A DNA stretch of 64,000 bases from Brachionus manjavacas (Eukaryota > Rotifera > Eurotatoria > Ploima > Brachionidae). The DNA lies in contig JAHQIY010000014.1 in assembly GCA_019054805.1 (NCBI GenBank), positions 248,001 to 312,000 on the forward strand, read 5' to 3'. Shown here piece after piece: positions 23,538 to 33,130 of the stretch (position 1 is the stretch's first letter; each line of letters starts with the position of its first letter). The notes beneath the pieces were generated by a model. That model did not search any database. It was not told the origin of the DNA and saw only the letters and a list, made by a program, of their open reading frames with translations. Both the position numbers and the translations under genes were made by a program.

Positions 23538-23689
23538 TCTTTTCTAAAATTAGAAGCCTGGTTTCTTGAATTCAGAATATTAAAAAGGAAAGTACTTTTC
23601 TACAAGTAAATTGTAAATTAAAAGAAATTTACATTTTGTTTATGAAGGTTTTATTTATAAAAAATATAAAAAAATTCTATAAATATTCA

Positions 23690-24370
23690 TTAAGGTAGAT
23701 CTAAAATTCCATATTTTTCATAATATGATTGAGTGATATTGTAAGTCTTTTCGACAGTGCTGATGAATTCTGGAAACATTTTTTTATCAGTCTCATTGCG
23801 TATCATGTGCGCGATGAGTGCATCTCGTTTAGGCAGCCCATGCATGCCTAAATTGGCCGCTTTTCGTATCAACCAAGAATGGTACTTAGCCAAAGTTTGA
23901 TCATAAGTTTCGATGCAAATTTGAGCAGACTTTTGCTTAGGGTCAGCATTGGATAATCGCTCAAGAAACTTGTAAATAAAAATCAAAGCTCTATGAAGCC
24001 TAAGTAAGGTTCTAGCGCCAGATGGATGATGCTTCAGATCATGATTCGATTGTCTGAGCTTATTATGCTCTTGTTCATACTTGAGGAATGTATTCAATGT
24101 GGAATAATGGTCCGGTTCTTTTTCCAAATGCCTCTTAAAAATATTAATCTTATCATTCACATCCGTTATCACAAAATAAAAAATATTGCCTAGAAGAGAT
24201 AAAAATTTGTTTATCTCCTCATAAGCTTGTATATAATCTGTTATTGATATGTCGTCGAAATCTAAGTCAGGATTTGTTTTTATTAAGCATCTGTTAAACA
24301 AATTAAAGAGTCTTTCGGGATCGAATTCTGCATGGTGATGATGATGATGATGGTGATGATGAGTGCTCAT
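23690..24370 (-). CDS. CPTP: Ceramide-1-phosphate transfer protein (GLTP fold) with His10 N-terminus
   Basis: Single exon, 226 residues; human CPTP has 214. CPTP shuttles ceramide-1-phosphate between membranes. The phosphate-binding residues are all present by alignment with the family: D70 and K74 (TDVNDK), R120 and R124 (GARTLLRLHRAL) and H164 (KYHSWLIRK). The C-terminus ILDLP closely matches the vertebrate ending LLDLP. The tract after MST is ten histidines encoded by mixed CAT/CAC codons, then AEFDPERLF where the GLTP fold starts. The ATG at 24370 is the only in-frame start upstream of the fold, so the His tract is part of the predicted protein. Confidence 0.93.
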   Translation of the reverse strand: MSTHHHHHHHHHHAEFDPERLFNLFNRCLIKTNPDLDFDDISITDYIQAYEEINKFLSLLGNIFYFVITDVNDKINIFKRHLEKEPDHYSTLNTFLKYEQEHNKLRQSNHDLKHHPSGARTLLRLHRALIFIYKFLERLSNADPKQKSAQICIETYDQTLAKYHSWLIRKAANLGMHGLPKRDALIAHMIRNETDKKMFPEFISTVEKTYNITQSYYEKYGILDLP

Positions 24371-24553
24371 TTTCTTATTCTTTCAACTAAACTTGAATTT
24401 AGTTTCGACTGCATTCCTTAAAAAGCACCATCATCTAAAATTAATCAAGCATAAAAAAGCTAATTTAAAAATTTAAATTGAATTGCACTTGCACTTGTTT
24501 TATTAAGTGTTTTTTCCAAAATTTAAATGAAAATACAATTAGTTAAAATTTTA

Positions 24554-25087
24554 TTATAAAAAAATTTTGTTTAAATAGTTACCGAAAATATGAGGATTTG
24601 CGGGCTGATATCTTTTGAATATAAGATCCGGATTTTTTAGAAGACCAAGGGTTGAATGAAGAGATGAGCATGTTGTGAATAGAAGGTAGCCAAGCTTGGC
24701 CATTTTTTCAGCCAGTTCGAACTGATGATTGTCCATTAGGTCTTGATTGCAGACAACGACTAGTCTTTTGTTAGCTTCTAGTGACTCTATTATACTTCCG
24801 GAGCCCGCATGGCTTATCACTAGATCTGCCTTATTTAAATCATCTTTTAGAGTGTTCTTATACCGATAAGCTTCAATTTCTAGATTTTTTTTCCGGAAAT
24901 TCACAGCTGTATTCTTATCTCGTGAAATATTTTGAAGATTTTGATCCTGATGATTTCCATTGCCAATCTGAAGAATTATTTTGCCAAAATTTTGTTCTCT
25001 TAATATTTCTAAAATGTTGTCGCTTAAAATAGTTTCGATTAAAAGCTCAAATTTTGTTGTGCCAACTGTAACAAAAACAATTTTCAT
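24554..25087 (-). CDS. ALG13: ALG13, UDP-GlcNAc transferase catalytic subunit
   Basis: 177 residues if started at the methionine of MKIVFVTVGTTKFELLIE; a frame-open extension with ATG at 25114 adds nine residues but is less like the family. ALG13 pairs with membrane-bound ALG14 on the cytosolic face of the ER and adds the second GlcNAc to dolichol-PP-GlcNAc in N-glycan assembly. Family marks: VTVGTTKF glycine loop, LVISHAGSGSIIESLEANK donor-binding site, VVVCNQDLMDNHQFELAEKM, and GYLLFTTCSSL. The last residues, HIFGNYLNKIFL, fit the family end. A GT inside this segment could instead splice to an AG near 24436, giving a slightly different C-terminus. Vertebrate-type OTU/Tudor extensions are absent. 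Confidence 0.9.
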   Translation of the reverse strand: MKIVFVTVGTTKFELLIETILSDNILEILREQNFGKIILQIGNGNHQDQNLQNISRDKNTAVNFRKKNLEIEAYRYKNTLKDDLNKADLVISHAGSGSIIESLEANKRLVVVCNQDLMDNHQFELAEKMAKLGYLLFTTCSSLHSTLGLLKNPDLIFKRYQPANPHIFGNYLNKIFL

Positions 25088-25114
25088 TTTAAAATTTTTC
25101 TTATTTATTAGCAT

Positions 25115-26260
25115 AAAATATAAAATAAAATAGTTTTTAAATGTGATTCAATTCAATTGCATAATATTTTTGATTTTGTTTTTGAATTTTGAAAGTATTT
25201 TTCAAATATTTCAAGTAAAGTAAACAAAATATTTAAGATACAGAATTAAAATTTTGATCGTGTTTGCTAGATGGGTAATTAATTCCAAAAGATTTTATTT
25301 ATGTATATTTTTTTAGGTTATTTAACATCTAATTTAGAATTTTAATTTTTCACACGTTTAATATGCAAGTTAAAGAGTTTTAGGGTTTCAGCTCACTTGT
25401 TTATAATACGTCATTAATTTAAATAGATACATTAGTACTGTGATATGTGGTTCTGAGGTAAAATTACATAATTTGACGTCATTTTACGGATTACTACGAA
25501 CTTTTATGTAAAAAATTCGCTAAACCCAAAATTCATAAAAAAATTTGTTTTAAGGAAAAAAATTATAAATAAAGCAAAAAATGTAAAAAAAAGTTAAAAT
25601 TATCATTTTTTTTTATTCTGATTTTAATTATTTTTATCAAATCTCAGACCATTCTTCGTCTCATTTAGTCACTCTTTCGATTACCTTAAAAATCCAAAAT
25701 TTTATTTTTTAATTCATAATTTATCTTTTTTTTTATTTTACTTTATTTAAATGATCAATATAATTTTTATGTTTTGCTGGCGTCAATATTTTCTGGAAAT
25801 ATAAAGGTGCCTTAATTACTTAATCTTCGTTTTTCGGTGATCTGATTCGAATGAACATTTAATTTAATTCCAGATCATTACAGTTGGGTTTAGTTCCGTA
25901 GAATTAGGTGGAGATTTAATCTTAAAAAAACTCAAATTGATGATCTACTAATAAACATTCTTAATAATTACGAACCCAGTTAATGATGTTTTTATCCAGA
26001 AAATATCTACTTAGATTTGAAGTTTGCTTCGGATCGTTTTCTTGGTGCAACTCGAAAGTCAGCTCAAATTGAGCCGAGGCAAAAGGAAGCAAATATTCCA
26101 CCAAGATTCCTCGATACATTAAATAGTCCATACTTGCTTTAATAATCTTTTTTATGAGAAATTAATTTTTTAATTTTTTTAAATTTGTCTATATTTTTTC
26201 TTCTAACAAATTTCAAAAATCAAAAAATTATTATACAGTGCCAGAAATTAACTTTTCACA
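25115..26260. other. Intergenic region
   Basis: Over 1.1 kb without a recognisable gene, between ALG13 and a cluster of repeats. AT-rich; no boundary motifs found. Confidence 0.45.
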
Positions 26261-26366
26261 TCATATCATTTGATATTATCTGATATCAAATGATATTAGC
26301 TGATATCAGTTCAGATTATTTTTATTGTCCCTTCCTCATGTTAGCTGATATCAGATAATATCAGCT
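26261..26366. repeat. Cluster of TGATATCA palindromic units
   Basis: Repeated short palindromes built on TGATAT(C/T)A occur in two blocks (about 26261-26310 and 26341-26366), with AGCTGATATCAG present in both. The function is unknown; it could be a decayed hairpin element or a binding-site array. Confidence 0.5.
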
Positions 26367-26439
26367 TAGTAAAAAAAAATTAAGAAATAAATTTTTAAAT
26401 TTAAATTAAAAAAACTGAGTATATTATTATTTATTTTTA

Positions 26440-27095
26440 TTTATTTGTTTTCTGTACCGAGCTAAAGCTCATTCAGAATAAGTTAAAAATAAAATAAAAA
26501 TAAAAAGAATCAAAATAGAGTAAATAAGCTAAAAAAATGAAAGTTGAAAAGACATAAATTGGAAAAGATTTTAAATAAAAAATTTATATAGCTTAATGGT
26601 TTGTGTGTTAGCCATGCAGGAATAGGATCGAAAGTTCAAAGCCCGCCCGTTTAAAAAATCCTTAAAATATCTCTGCTTTATGGCAGGCATGTTTAAATCC
26701 CTTTCAAAAAAAAGGGGGACCGTTTTTGAATGGGTGATAATTGCGGTGTAGTTGATCAATTTGATGCGGTAGATTCTGTGTCAGATCGGAGCCTTTACTC
26801 ATAAAAGGTACTTGAAAAGGAGATGAGCAACTATTCTATTATCCGCTAAGGTAGAAAAGGGACATATAATATCATTGACCTTTGAATTGCTGAAAATTGT
26901 TAATAAAAGCAAATAGCCTACAAGAACTTTCATTTTTTTAGCTTATTTACTCTATTTTGATTCTTTTTTTTTATCTAACTTTATTAACTTTAATTTTATT
27001 TTTATTTTGTTTTTTTTATTTAATTTTTAACTTATTCTGAAGGAGCTCTAGCTCGGTACAGAAAACAAATAAATAAATAATAAATAAATAAAAAT
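26440..27095. mobile_element. SINE complex with outward-facing inverted LINE-type tails
   Basis: The left end (26440-26545, minus orientation) and right end (26925-27095, plus orientation) form inverted arms of over 100 bp. Each carries the tail CTGAAGGAGCTCTAGCTCGG or a variant, then TACAGA and an AAAT repeat. The same tail ends a LINE fragment at 17071. Between the arms lies a tRNA-like head on the plus strand (26583-26650). The right half therefore reads as a tRNA-derived SINE of about 500 bp with a LINE-derived tail; the left arm is either a second, truncated copy inserted in reverse or part of a foldback structure. Confidence 0.65.
26583..26650 (+). mobile_element. tRNA-derived SINE head with Pol III A and B boxes
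   Basis: An A box matching the consensus (TAGCTTAATGG, 26589-26599) is followed 45 bp later by a B-box-like GTTCAAAGC (26634-26642). The intervening GTTAGCCATGCAGG and the T-arm-like sequence before GCCCGCCC look like a tRNA. Acceptor-stem pairing is lost, so this is a SINE promoter and not a working tRNA gene. Confidence 0.65.
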
Positions 27096-27180
27096 AAATA
27101 AGTACAATTACTTCAGTTACTTCTTAAAAGCGTTTAGTATGCACTGAGCCTGATTCATCTCCAAAATTTGCGGAAATGTA

Positions 27181-27503
27181 AAATTTTAGTAAAAAAATTA
27201 CAGATCAATAAAGAAAAACGCTATAATTTTTTCTCTAGTTGTACAAAAATGGTTCCGCAAACAGTACAATATTATAGAAATTTGTACAAAGGAATTCCAA
27301 AAAATCAGAAATTTACGGTAAAATATACACCATCAAAAAACATTTGATTAGAATATGCAACAAATTGCTGAGTTTTTGCAGAGCTTAGAATTCCTTTGTA
27401 CAAATTTCTATAATATTGTACTGTTTGCGGAACCATTTTTGTACAACTAAAAAAAATTTATAAAGTTTTTTTTTCTTAAACTGTAATTTTTTTACTAAAA
27501 TTT
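27181..27503. mobile_element. Foldback/MITE element with ~118-bp inverted arms
   Basis: The left arm (27181-27298) and right arm (27388-27503) are long inverted repeats sharing, for example, GGTTCCGCAAACAGTACAAT and its reverse complement, with about 90 bp between them. No coding capacity. The arms are strongly similar in their inner halves and diverge outward. Confidence 0.8.
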
Positions 27504-27789
27504 CTCATTATCAAATCTGCAAAAAAAAGTGTCAAATCATGTAATGGAAGGATATCTAGCTTTATTTGGGACAAATGTAAAAAGTTTACAAGTGATCTTA
27601 GCCTAGAGGGGAAGGCATTTATATCGAAATGAAAAAATGGCTACAAAAAAGGAATTTAGAAAAAAAAATTAATTATAAAAAATCTTTTTTTATAAATAAT
27701 TCCAAATTTTTACTTAAAAAAATATATTTAAAAAAAAAAGATAATTATTTATAAATTCAGTATCTTTTTTTCACCATTTATTCTAAAAT

Positions 27790-29268
27790 CTATGATTCAT
27801 TTCTAGATTGTACTTGGACTGAATTACTTTTTTTGAAAATATGAAATAATACTCTGATTATAAGATCTAATAATTCAACAACACTGAGAATACTCATACC
27901 GACACAAATACCCAAGATTCCACCAATATTACCAATCAACTGATTTATACTCATTGCTGGAGTTTCTTTGACTAGAGTCAAAGAAATATCATCGTGATAA
28001 ATGTTTACTGCGACAACGCTTTTTTGGATCATTTTAGAGCTAGAAAAATTCCATTTATTCCTATATGTCGGATTATCAATCATCAATTGGGCATAAAATG
28101 GCGAGGGAAAATCTGCAAAAGATATCATTCTTTTATAATTGAATGTTTCACACTCTTTTGGACAAATGTCGAAACATTTCAATGAATGGTCTGAATTCAC
28201 GAATTTTGTATATTCTATCTGTATACATTCCATTTGTTGATTTGAATTACAGGATGTGTTATAAGTAGCTCCTAAAGCTTCAGGATAATAGCAATTACAT
28301 TTCGTTTTAATGAATTCATGATAGCACATTATCAAACAAGTTTTTTGTTGGTATCTTCCAAACAATTCAATTGATTTTCTGTAAAGATCAGATTGGAAGG
28401 AGTCTAATGATGTTGGGTCTTTGATACAATTGCTGTAGGGCTTGGATAATTTGTAAGAATGCTGTTGACTTACCACAATATCAAATTCGAATCCATTTGA
28501 TAAGCTGATTGAATCAGATTCGCTGAAAATAACTGTTGAATGGTTGTGTATAAACAAATTAATACCACTAGATCTAATCAAGTCCAAATCCTTATCCAGA
28601 AATCCTGAAAAGAGCTCCAGTCTTAATCCATATTTTTTTCCAGGTTTTTTGCTTTCTTTGATTAAAATTTTTTCACCGATAAAATTTTTTCCTGAATTAA
28701 ATTTAAAGCAATTCCCGTAAAATGGGAGCCAAAAATACTCAAAATTTTGTTTAGCACATTCCAATATTTCAAATTCACAGTTGACAACCATTTCATCTAA
28801 ACTAAAACTAATATTTGGTAGAAAATGTTCATATTTGTTCACTAATTTTGAGAAATGAAAATCTCTATCAACTAACGTTTCAAATGTGTTTTTGTTTTTT
28901 CGATTCAGAGTAGAAATATTATTTTTTAAATCCATAATTTCTGTCTTTAAAAAGTTAATGAGTGTTCCATTTTTTCCAAGATTGAAAGGATTTTTATTGC
29001 AAACAGAAACAGCTGGAAATTGGATGGACGCCATTCTCTCATTTGTTATCTTAATGTTGACATTAAAATCTAAAAAATCATTTAAAGTTTGGGTCAAATT
29101 GAAGACACAATAGCCAGAAGAGCATAATAGACAGAATATCCAGAATAATTTTGAAATCCAGTTTTTATTTCGAAAAATATTTGGAACTCCATGCACTGTT
29201 GAGGATTCAATCCACGAACTCAAAAATTCTCTAAATTTCAAATCGATCAATCTTTTGATCAAATTCAT
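27790..29268 (-). CDS. DEG/ENaC-family ion channel subunit (ASIC/peptide-gated type)
   Basis: Single exon, 492 residues, the family's usual size. Seen: the N-terminal gating His-Gly motif in TVHGVPNIF (residues 26-27), TM1 near 40-62, a large extracellular region with FPAVSVCNKNPF after TM1 and the cysteine-rich segment CLIMCYHEFIKTKCNCYYP ... CFDICPKECETFNY, and TM2 near 441-478 with the G-x-S selectivity filter GMS (457-459) in GICVGMSILSVVELLDLI. These channels are trimers passing Na+ and gated by protons, peptides or mechanical force; the trigger cannot be read from this sequence. The ATG at 29268 precedes the conserved N-terminal helix. The short C-terminal tail has no recognised motif. 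Confidence 0.93.
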   Translation of the reverse strand: MNLIKRLIDLKFREFLSSWIESSTVHGVPNIFRNKNWISKLFWIFCLLCSSGYCVFNLTQTLNDFLDFNVNIKITNERMASIQFPAVSVCNKNPFNLGKNGTLINFLKTEIMDLKNNISTLNRKNKNTFETLVDRDFHFSKLVNKYEHFLPNISFSLDEMVVNCEFEILECAKQNFEYFWLPFYGNCFKFNSGKNFIGEKILIKESKKPGKKYGLRLELFSGFLDKDLDLIRSSGINLFIHNHSTVIFSESDSISLSNGFEFDIVVSQQHSYKLSKPYSNCIKDPTSLDSFQSDLYRKSIELFGRYQQKTCLIMCYHEFIKTKCNCYYPEALGATYNTSCNSNQQMECIQIEYTKFVNSDHSLKCFDICPKECETFNYKRMISFADFPSPFYAQLMIDNPTYRNKWNFSSSKMIQKSVVAVNIYHDDISLTLVKETPAMSINQLIGNIGGILGICVGMSILSVVELLDLIIRVLFHIFKKSNSVQVQSRNES

Positions 29269-29668
29269 TTTTTTTATTAAAGAATGAAAAAAATTTATAA
29301 GCAGTTTATTGTTTTAGCGTCAATTTAGAGAAACTTAATATCCTTTTTAAATTAAATTGAAAAAAATGGATTTGTGTTTGTCAGGAAAATTATTTAGATT
29401 AAAATTTCTAAAGTAAAAATTTGATTTTTTTATAAAATCGATTATTATTATTATTTTTCTAACTTAAATTATTAAAATAATTGATCAAAGCTAATTATGT
29501 CCAAATTAACTATTATTAAAAAAAATTTCCTATTTATGAGACTTAGAATTCTTTGATTAGTTTTTTATAAAATATTTAAAAAATATTTTACAATACAAAC
29601 AATTTGTATGAAAAAATATGAAGAAATAAAGCATGATTTTTTCTATTTATTTTTATTTGCTCCTCCTT
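29269..29668. other. Upstream region of the DEG/ENaC gene
   Basis: AT-rich, without other recognised features. Confidence 0.4.
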
Positions 29669-29791
29669 AAAAAGGGAAAAATGATAACAGGGAAAAAATT
29701 ACAAAGGGAAAATTTTACGAAGGGAAATAAAAAAGGGAAAAATGTTAAAATGGAAAAAGTTTAAGAGGGAAAAATAAAAAAGGGAAAAATG
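29669..29791. repeat. Degenerate tandem repeat of GGGAAAA units
   Basis: About eight irregularly spaced AAGGGAAAAA-type units, several followed by TG or TT, make a purine-rich strand over roughly 120 bp. Probably an expanded minisatellite. Confidence 0.65.
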
Positions 29792-30406
29792 ATTAAAGAC
29801 CTAATAATTCGACCTAAGGAAATAAAAATTAATTTTTGAACTTGTTTATCGTTATGAAAAAAAAATGGATGGCTTAACAAATTTGTTTGAGAATTTAAAT
29901 CTTAATTTAATCAAATCGTCTAGAAACAAAAAAGACGGGAGTCCAAGTTGGCTGTTTATTGACAATAAATTTTTTTGAATATAAAAACAAAAGATATATC
30001 GTCGGTAAAATCCCTTTAATGATCTCATTCATTAAATTCTAAAAATTTCGAGTATAAACGCCTTAAAATTTGAAGAAAAGCGTCATTAATTGAATTTTTT
30101 TAAATTTACTAAAGATAACTTTAAAAAATTAAAACATTTAATTTCAAAATTTAATTAAATAAAAAAATCTGTTTTTTTATTGCTTTTTCCATTTTCAATT
30201 TCTCATATTTCATTTAAATTTTTTAACTTTTTTAATATTTTATAGTTAATAAATTTTTGTATTTTTTGTCTAAATCATACAAGTCGAAATTTGAGATAAC
30301 TGTCCAAATTATAAAAATCATTTTAATTGTTGTCAAAAATTTACCTGTCGAAAACAAGCAAATTCAAAGTTGAAAAGAAAGATTATCAAAATTTGTATGC
30401 TTTTTT
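29792..30406. other. Intergenic region
   Basis: AT-rich, without recognised features, to the left of a nest of inverted repeats. Confidence 0.4.
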
Positions 30407-30682
30407 GAATTATATGGGGTTGTGAAGTTCATTTCAATTCGATCGATATGTCTGCAAAAACTCTGCAATGTAATTGCACACTTGATTGGAATACTTTTTA
30501 ATGGGCTGCAAAATGCAGAAAATTGCAGAGTATTTTGCAGACTTATTTTACTGCATTAAGCAAATTTGCTTATAATTAAGCATTTTAAAGAACTGAATTA
30601 TCTCTTTTAGTAAAAAAGTTATTCAAGTTTTTCTGAATTGAAATGATCGAACTGAAACGAACTTCACAACCCCGAATTATAT
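30407..30682. mobile_element. MITE with GGGGTTGTGAAGTTC termini and 9-bp flanking repeat
   Basis: Terminal inverted repeats of about 30 bp (30416-30447 and 30643-30673) start GGGGTTGTGAAGTTC and share TTCGATC. The copy is flanked by the direct repeat GAATTATAT at 30407-30415 and 30674-30682, which would be a 9-bp target-site duplication as in Mutator-like elements. There is no coding capacity; the inside contains TGCAGA-rich imperfect repeats. Confidence 0.7.
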
Positions 30683-31521
30683 AATCTCACGAACGAAAAT
30701 TGTGATATTTGGTTAGATATGAGCATCAAAATTAGATATTTGGTTATTATATATATAATTTTTTTTAATTTATTTGAATCTTGGTTTCTTTTTCGATTGT
30801 ATCAAATTATTTGATTTAAATCGCGTTTTTTTCTTGATTTTTGATCAGATACAACTTTTTAGAAAATGGTGGAATGGGATCTACATATTTTTTTCTAAAA
30901 CTGTCATGCAGCTAATGATAAAAAAAAATTGTTCGCACATACTTGCACATAACGGAGAAAACTGAGCCCAAAGATGCCTTTTTTATATAAAGTTTAAAAA
31001 AAGTCGATTCTTTTCGATTTTAATAGTTCATTATTCAAAATCTAGGGTTCTAAAAATTAAATTTTATATTTATTTATACATTTTTGAATAAATTTTGTAC
31101 ATTAGTTGCCGGATACCGACTCAAAAGTGGCAAATACGTGGTTTTGGAAGATAAATAGTGCAATTCTAGGAAAAGAATTATACAGGAGCAATTTTGAAGT
31201 AAAATGGGTCTTTTAGTCAATTTTCCCAAAGATTCAGGACATGGTACAACAAACGACGGCAATACAGCGCGAAGAGCCTTTCGAAATTTTTTTCAGACAT
31301 AACTGGAATTAACCAAGAGTTTAAATGGCGCCTTAATAACATTCAATGTCTAATCAATTCCAGTTATAACTTTAATTTGGAAAATTTTACTCATAAACCG
31401 AAATAATAATTACTAATGAAGAAAATTAGAAAAAAGCTCATTAGTAAACCAAATATCTAATTTTGATGCTCATATCTAACCAAATATTACAATTTTCGTT
31501 CGTGAGATTATATAATTCGGG
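30674..31521. mobile_element. Large inverted-repeat element bracketing a transposon protein scrap
   Basis: About 75 bp at 30665-30745 (TAATCTCACGAACGAAAATT and GTTAGATATGAGCATCAAAA) recur in inverted form at 31443-31527. Both copies include CACA(A/G)CCCCGAATTATAT. The 700 bp between them carry the protein scrap at 31110-31385, so this may be a degenerate DNA transposon whose left end received, or shares termini with, the MITE at 30416. Confidence 0.6.
31110..31385 (+). pseudogene. Fragment of a transposon-associated protein (TTNDGNTARR motif)
   Basis: The plus strand reads LLVNFPKDSGHGTTNDGNTA followed by RRAFRNFF, then a stop, then ITGINQEFKWRLNNIQC. The GTTNDGNTARRFF...ITGxD pattern is one I associate with dispersed, probably transposon-derived proteins of many invertebrates. 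Frame breaks show decay. The identification rests on one motif. Confidence 0.4.
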
Positions 31522-31638
31522 GCTGTGTTTGCTCACACTAAATTTTTGTTTTTTTTGAATTTTTGAATTAAATATAGTGTGAGCAAACTAATGAGCTTTT
31601 TTCTAATTTTCTTCATTATTAATTATTATTTCGGTTTA
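31395..31638. repeat. Nested palindrome: outer 50-bp arms and inner 13-bp hairpin
   Basis: The outer arms 31395-31444 and 31588-31638 (AAACCGAAATAATAATTACT and its inverse near the other end) enclose a further hairpin. Its arms are TTTGCTCACACTA at about 31529-31541 and the inverse TAGTGTGAGCAAA near 31574-31586. The right arm of the 30674-31521 pair lies inside. This suggests successive insertion of hairpin elements into one another. Confidence 0.7.
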
Positions 31639-33130
31639 GTAGGCTAAATAATAGAGTAAGAGCAAAAATAATGAAAAATTTGATTTCAGCGGCTAAAATT
31701 TACTCTAGTTACTAATTTTTATTTAAATATTTGAAATTTAAATAATCTTGTCAAAAATCGACTTTTTCTGAATCACTGTGAAATACTAAATGATAGTATA
31801 AAGAAGATTAACTTGAAAATCAATTTTTTTTAAGATATTAAAATTTATGAGTAATTTAATTAAAATACTCATAAAGATTATTAGATTAGTTATTAGATTA
31901 GTTAATTATTAGATTAGTTAATTCTAATAACTATTGAAATCAAGTTAGGATTTTAGTAAATAGGATAAAAATTTTATCTTTTTTAAAGAAAGTTTATTTC
32001 TTACTTGAATTAAAAAATTTAAAATTTTTTTATTTTAACAATAAAAACTTAACAAAGACCATAAGAAAATTAATTTGGTTTATTTTTTTTGCCATAATCT
32101 AATAAATAAATAATTAATATAATTTTTATCGTTGATTATAAATAACATATCATTATTATCGACTATGTCAGGTATTTTACTAGATTTGTGAATTAAAAGT
32201 ATTAGCGTTCAAAACAAAATTTTCTATGTTTGATGTTATCTTTTTAATTTCTATGGAATAAGAATAAAAAATAAATTTTGAACATTGCACTTTTTTAATG
32301 TTTTTTAAAATTTTTTTATTAAAATACAAAAAAAATGCTCTATATTGATTTCAATATAGTTTTTATTCTGGTTTAATTAAGAAGAAGCTGAATGATTGAA
32401 TCTCCTTTGAACTCTTTAAATAAACAGTAATTAAGTAGTTTAAAGAAAATTAAAAATCAAATTGGTGTATTTTGGAATTTCTGGTTCTGGTAAATGAATT
32501 CCTAAATTATCATTCAATAATATCTTAATGAAGTTAATACAAAAATTGAGGAAAGGAAATCTAAAGCCAAATCATAACTTAAATTTTGACGAGTCATAAT
32601 TTTATATAATAAGATAATCAAAGGTGCTTCATGCTTTAGTAGTTTTAAGAAAAAAAAAAGACAGTAATTACGAAAAGGAAATAACCTTTGCAAATTTTAT
32701 TGAATTTTATGTCTTGCTTTTTTTTCATTAAATAAGCGTAATATTTTTGTGATTTTCCGAGTTAAATATTTTATTTAAAACAGTGAGTTACATGGAGCAG
32801 GAGGTACCTGATTATAAATCAATTTTTTTTATTTACATTATAAGATTTAAATATTTAAATAATTGGATTCATGAGAATTAGTCCCAGCTATAATGAATTA
32901 CTAATTTGAATTTTTTTATTGCGCAAAATAAAATAAAGCTTATATCAACGAGTGATTTTTCTCTCTTTACTTAAATTAAAGTTATTTTTGAGATAATGAT
33001 CATTTAGTGATCAAAGATTTGATAGCCCAAATGACGCTATAAAATCTAATGACATGCCTATTTCACACATGTTCAATTGATTTTCATTATAAATTAAAGC
33101 TAAAAATTATTATAATCACATACTAAAAAA
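31639..33130. other. Intergenic region upstream of the cysteine-rich peptide gene
   Basis: About 1.5 kb, AT-rich, with a short TTAGATTAG tandem tract near 31875-31925. No coding sequence seen. Confidence 0.45.

Noticed and set aside
26583..26650. A functional tRNA gene
   Set aside because: A and B boxes are present, but acceptor-stem pairing and a proper cloverleaf are lost, and it sits inside a dispersed-repeat structure.
31074..31262. 62-residue minus-strand open frame
   Set aside because: It overlaps the plus-strand TTNDGNTARR fragment and shows no motif of its own.
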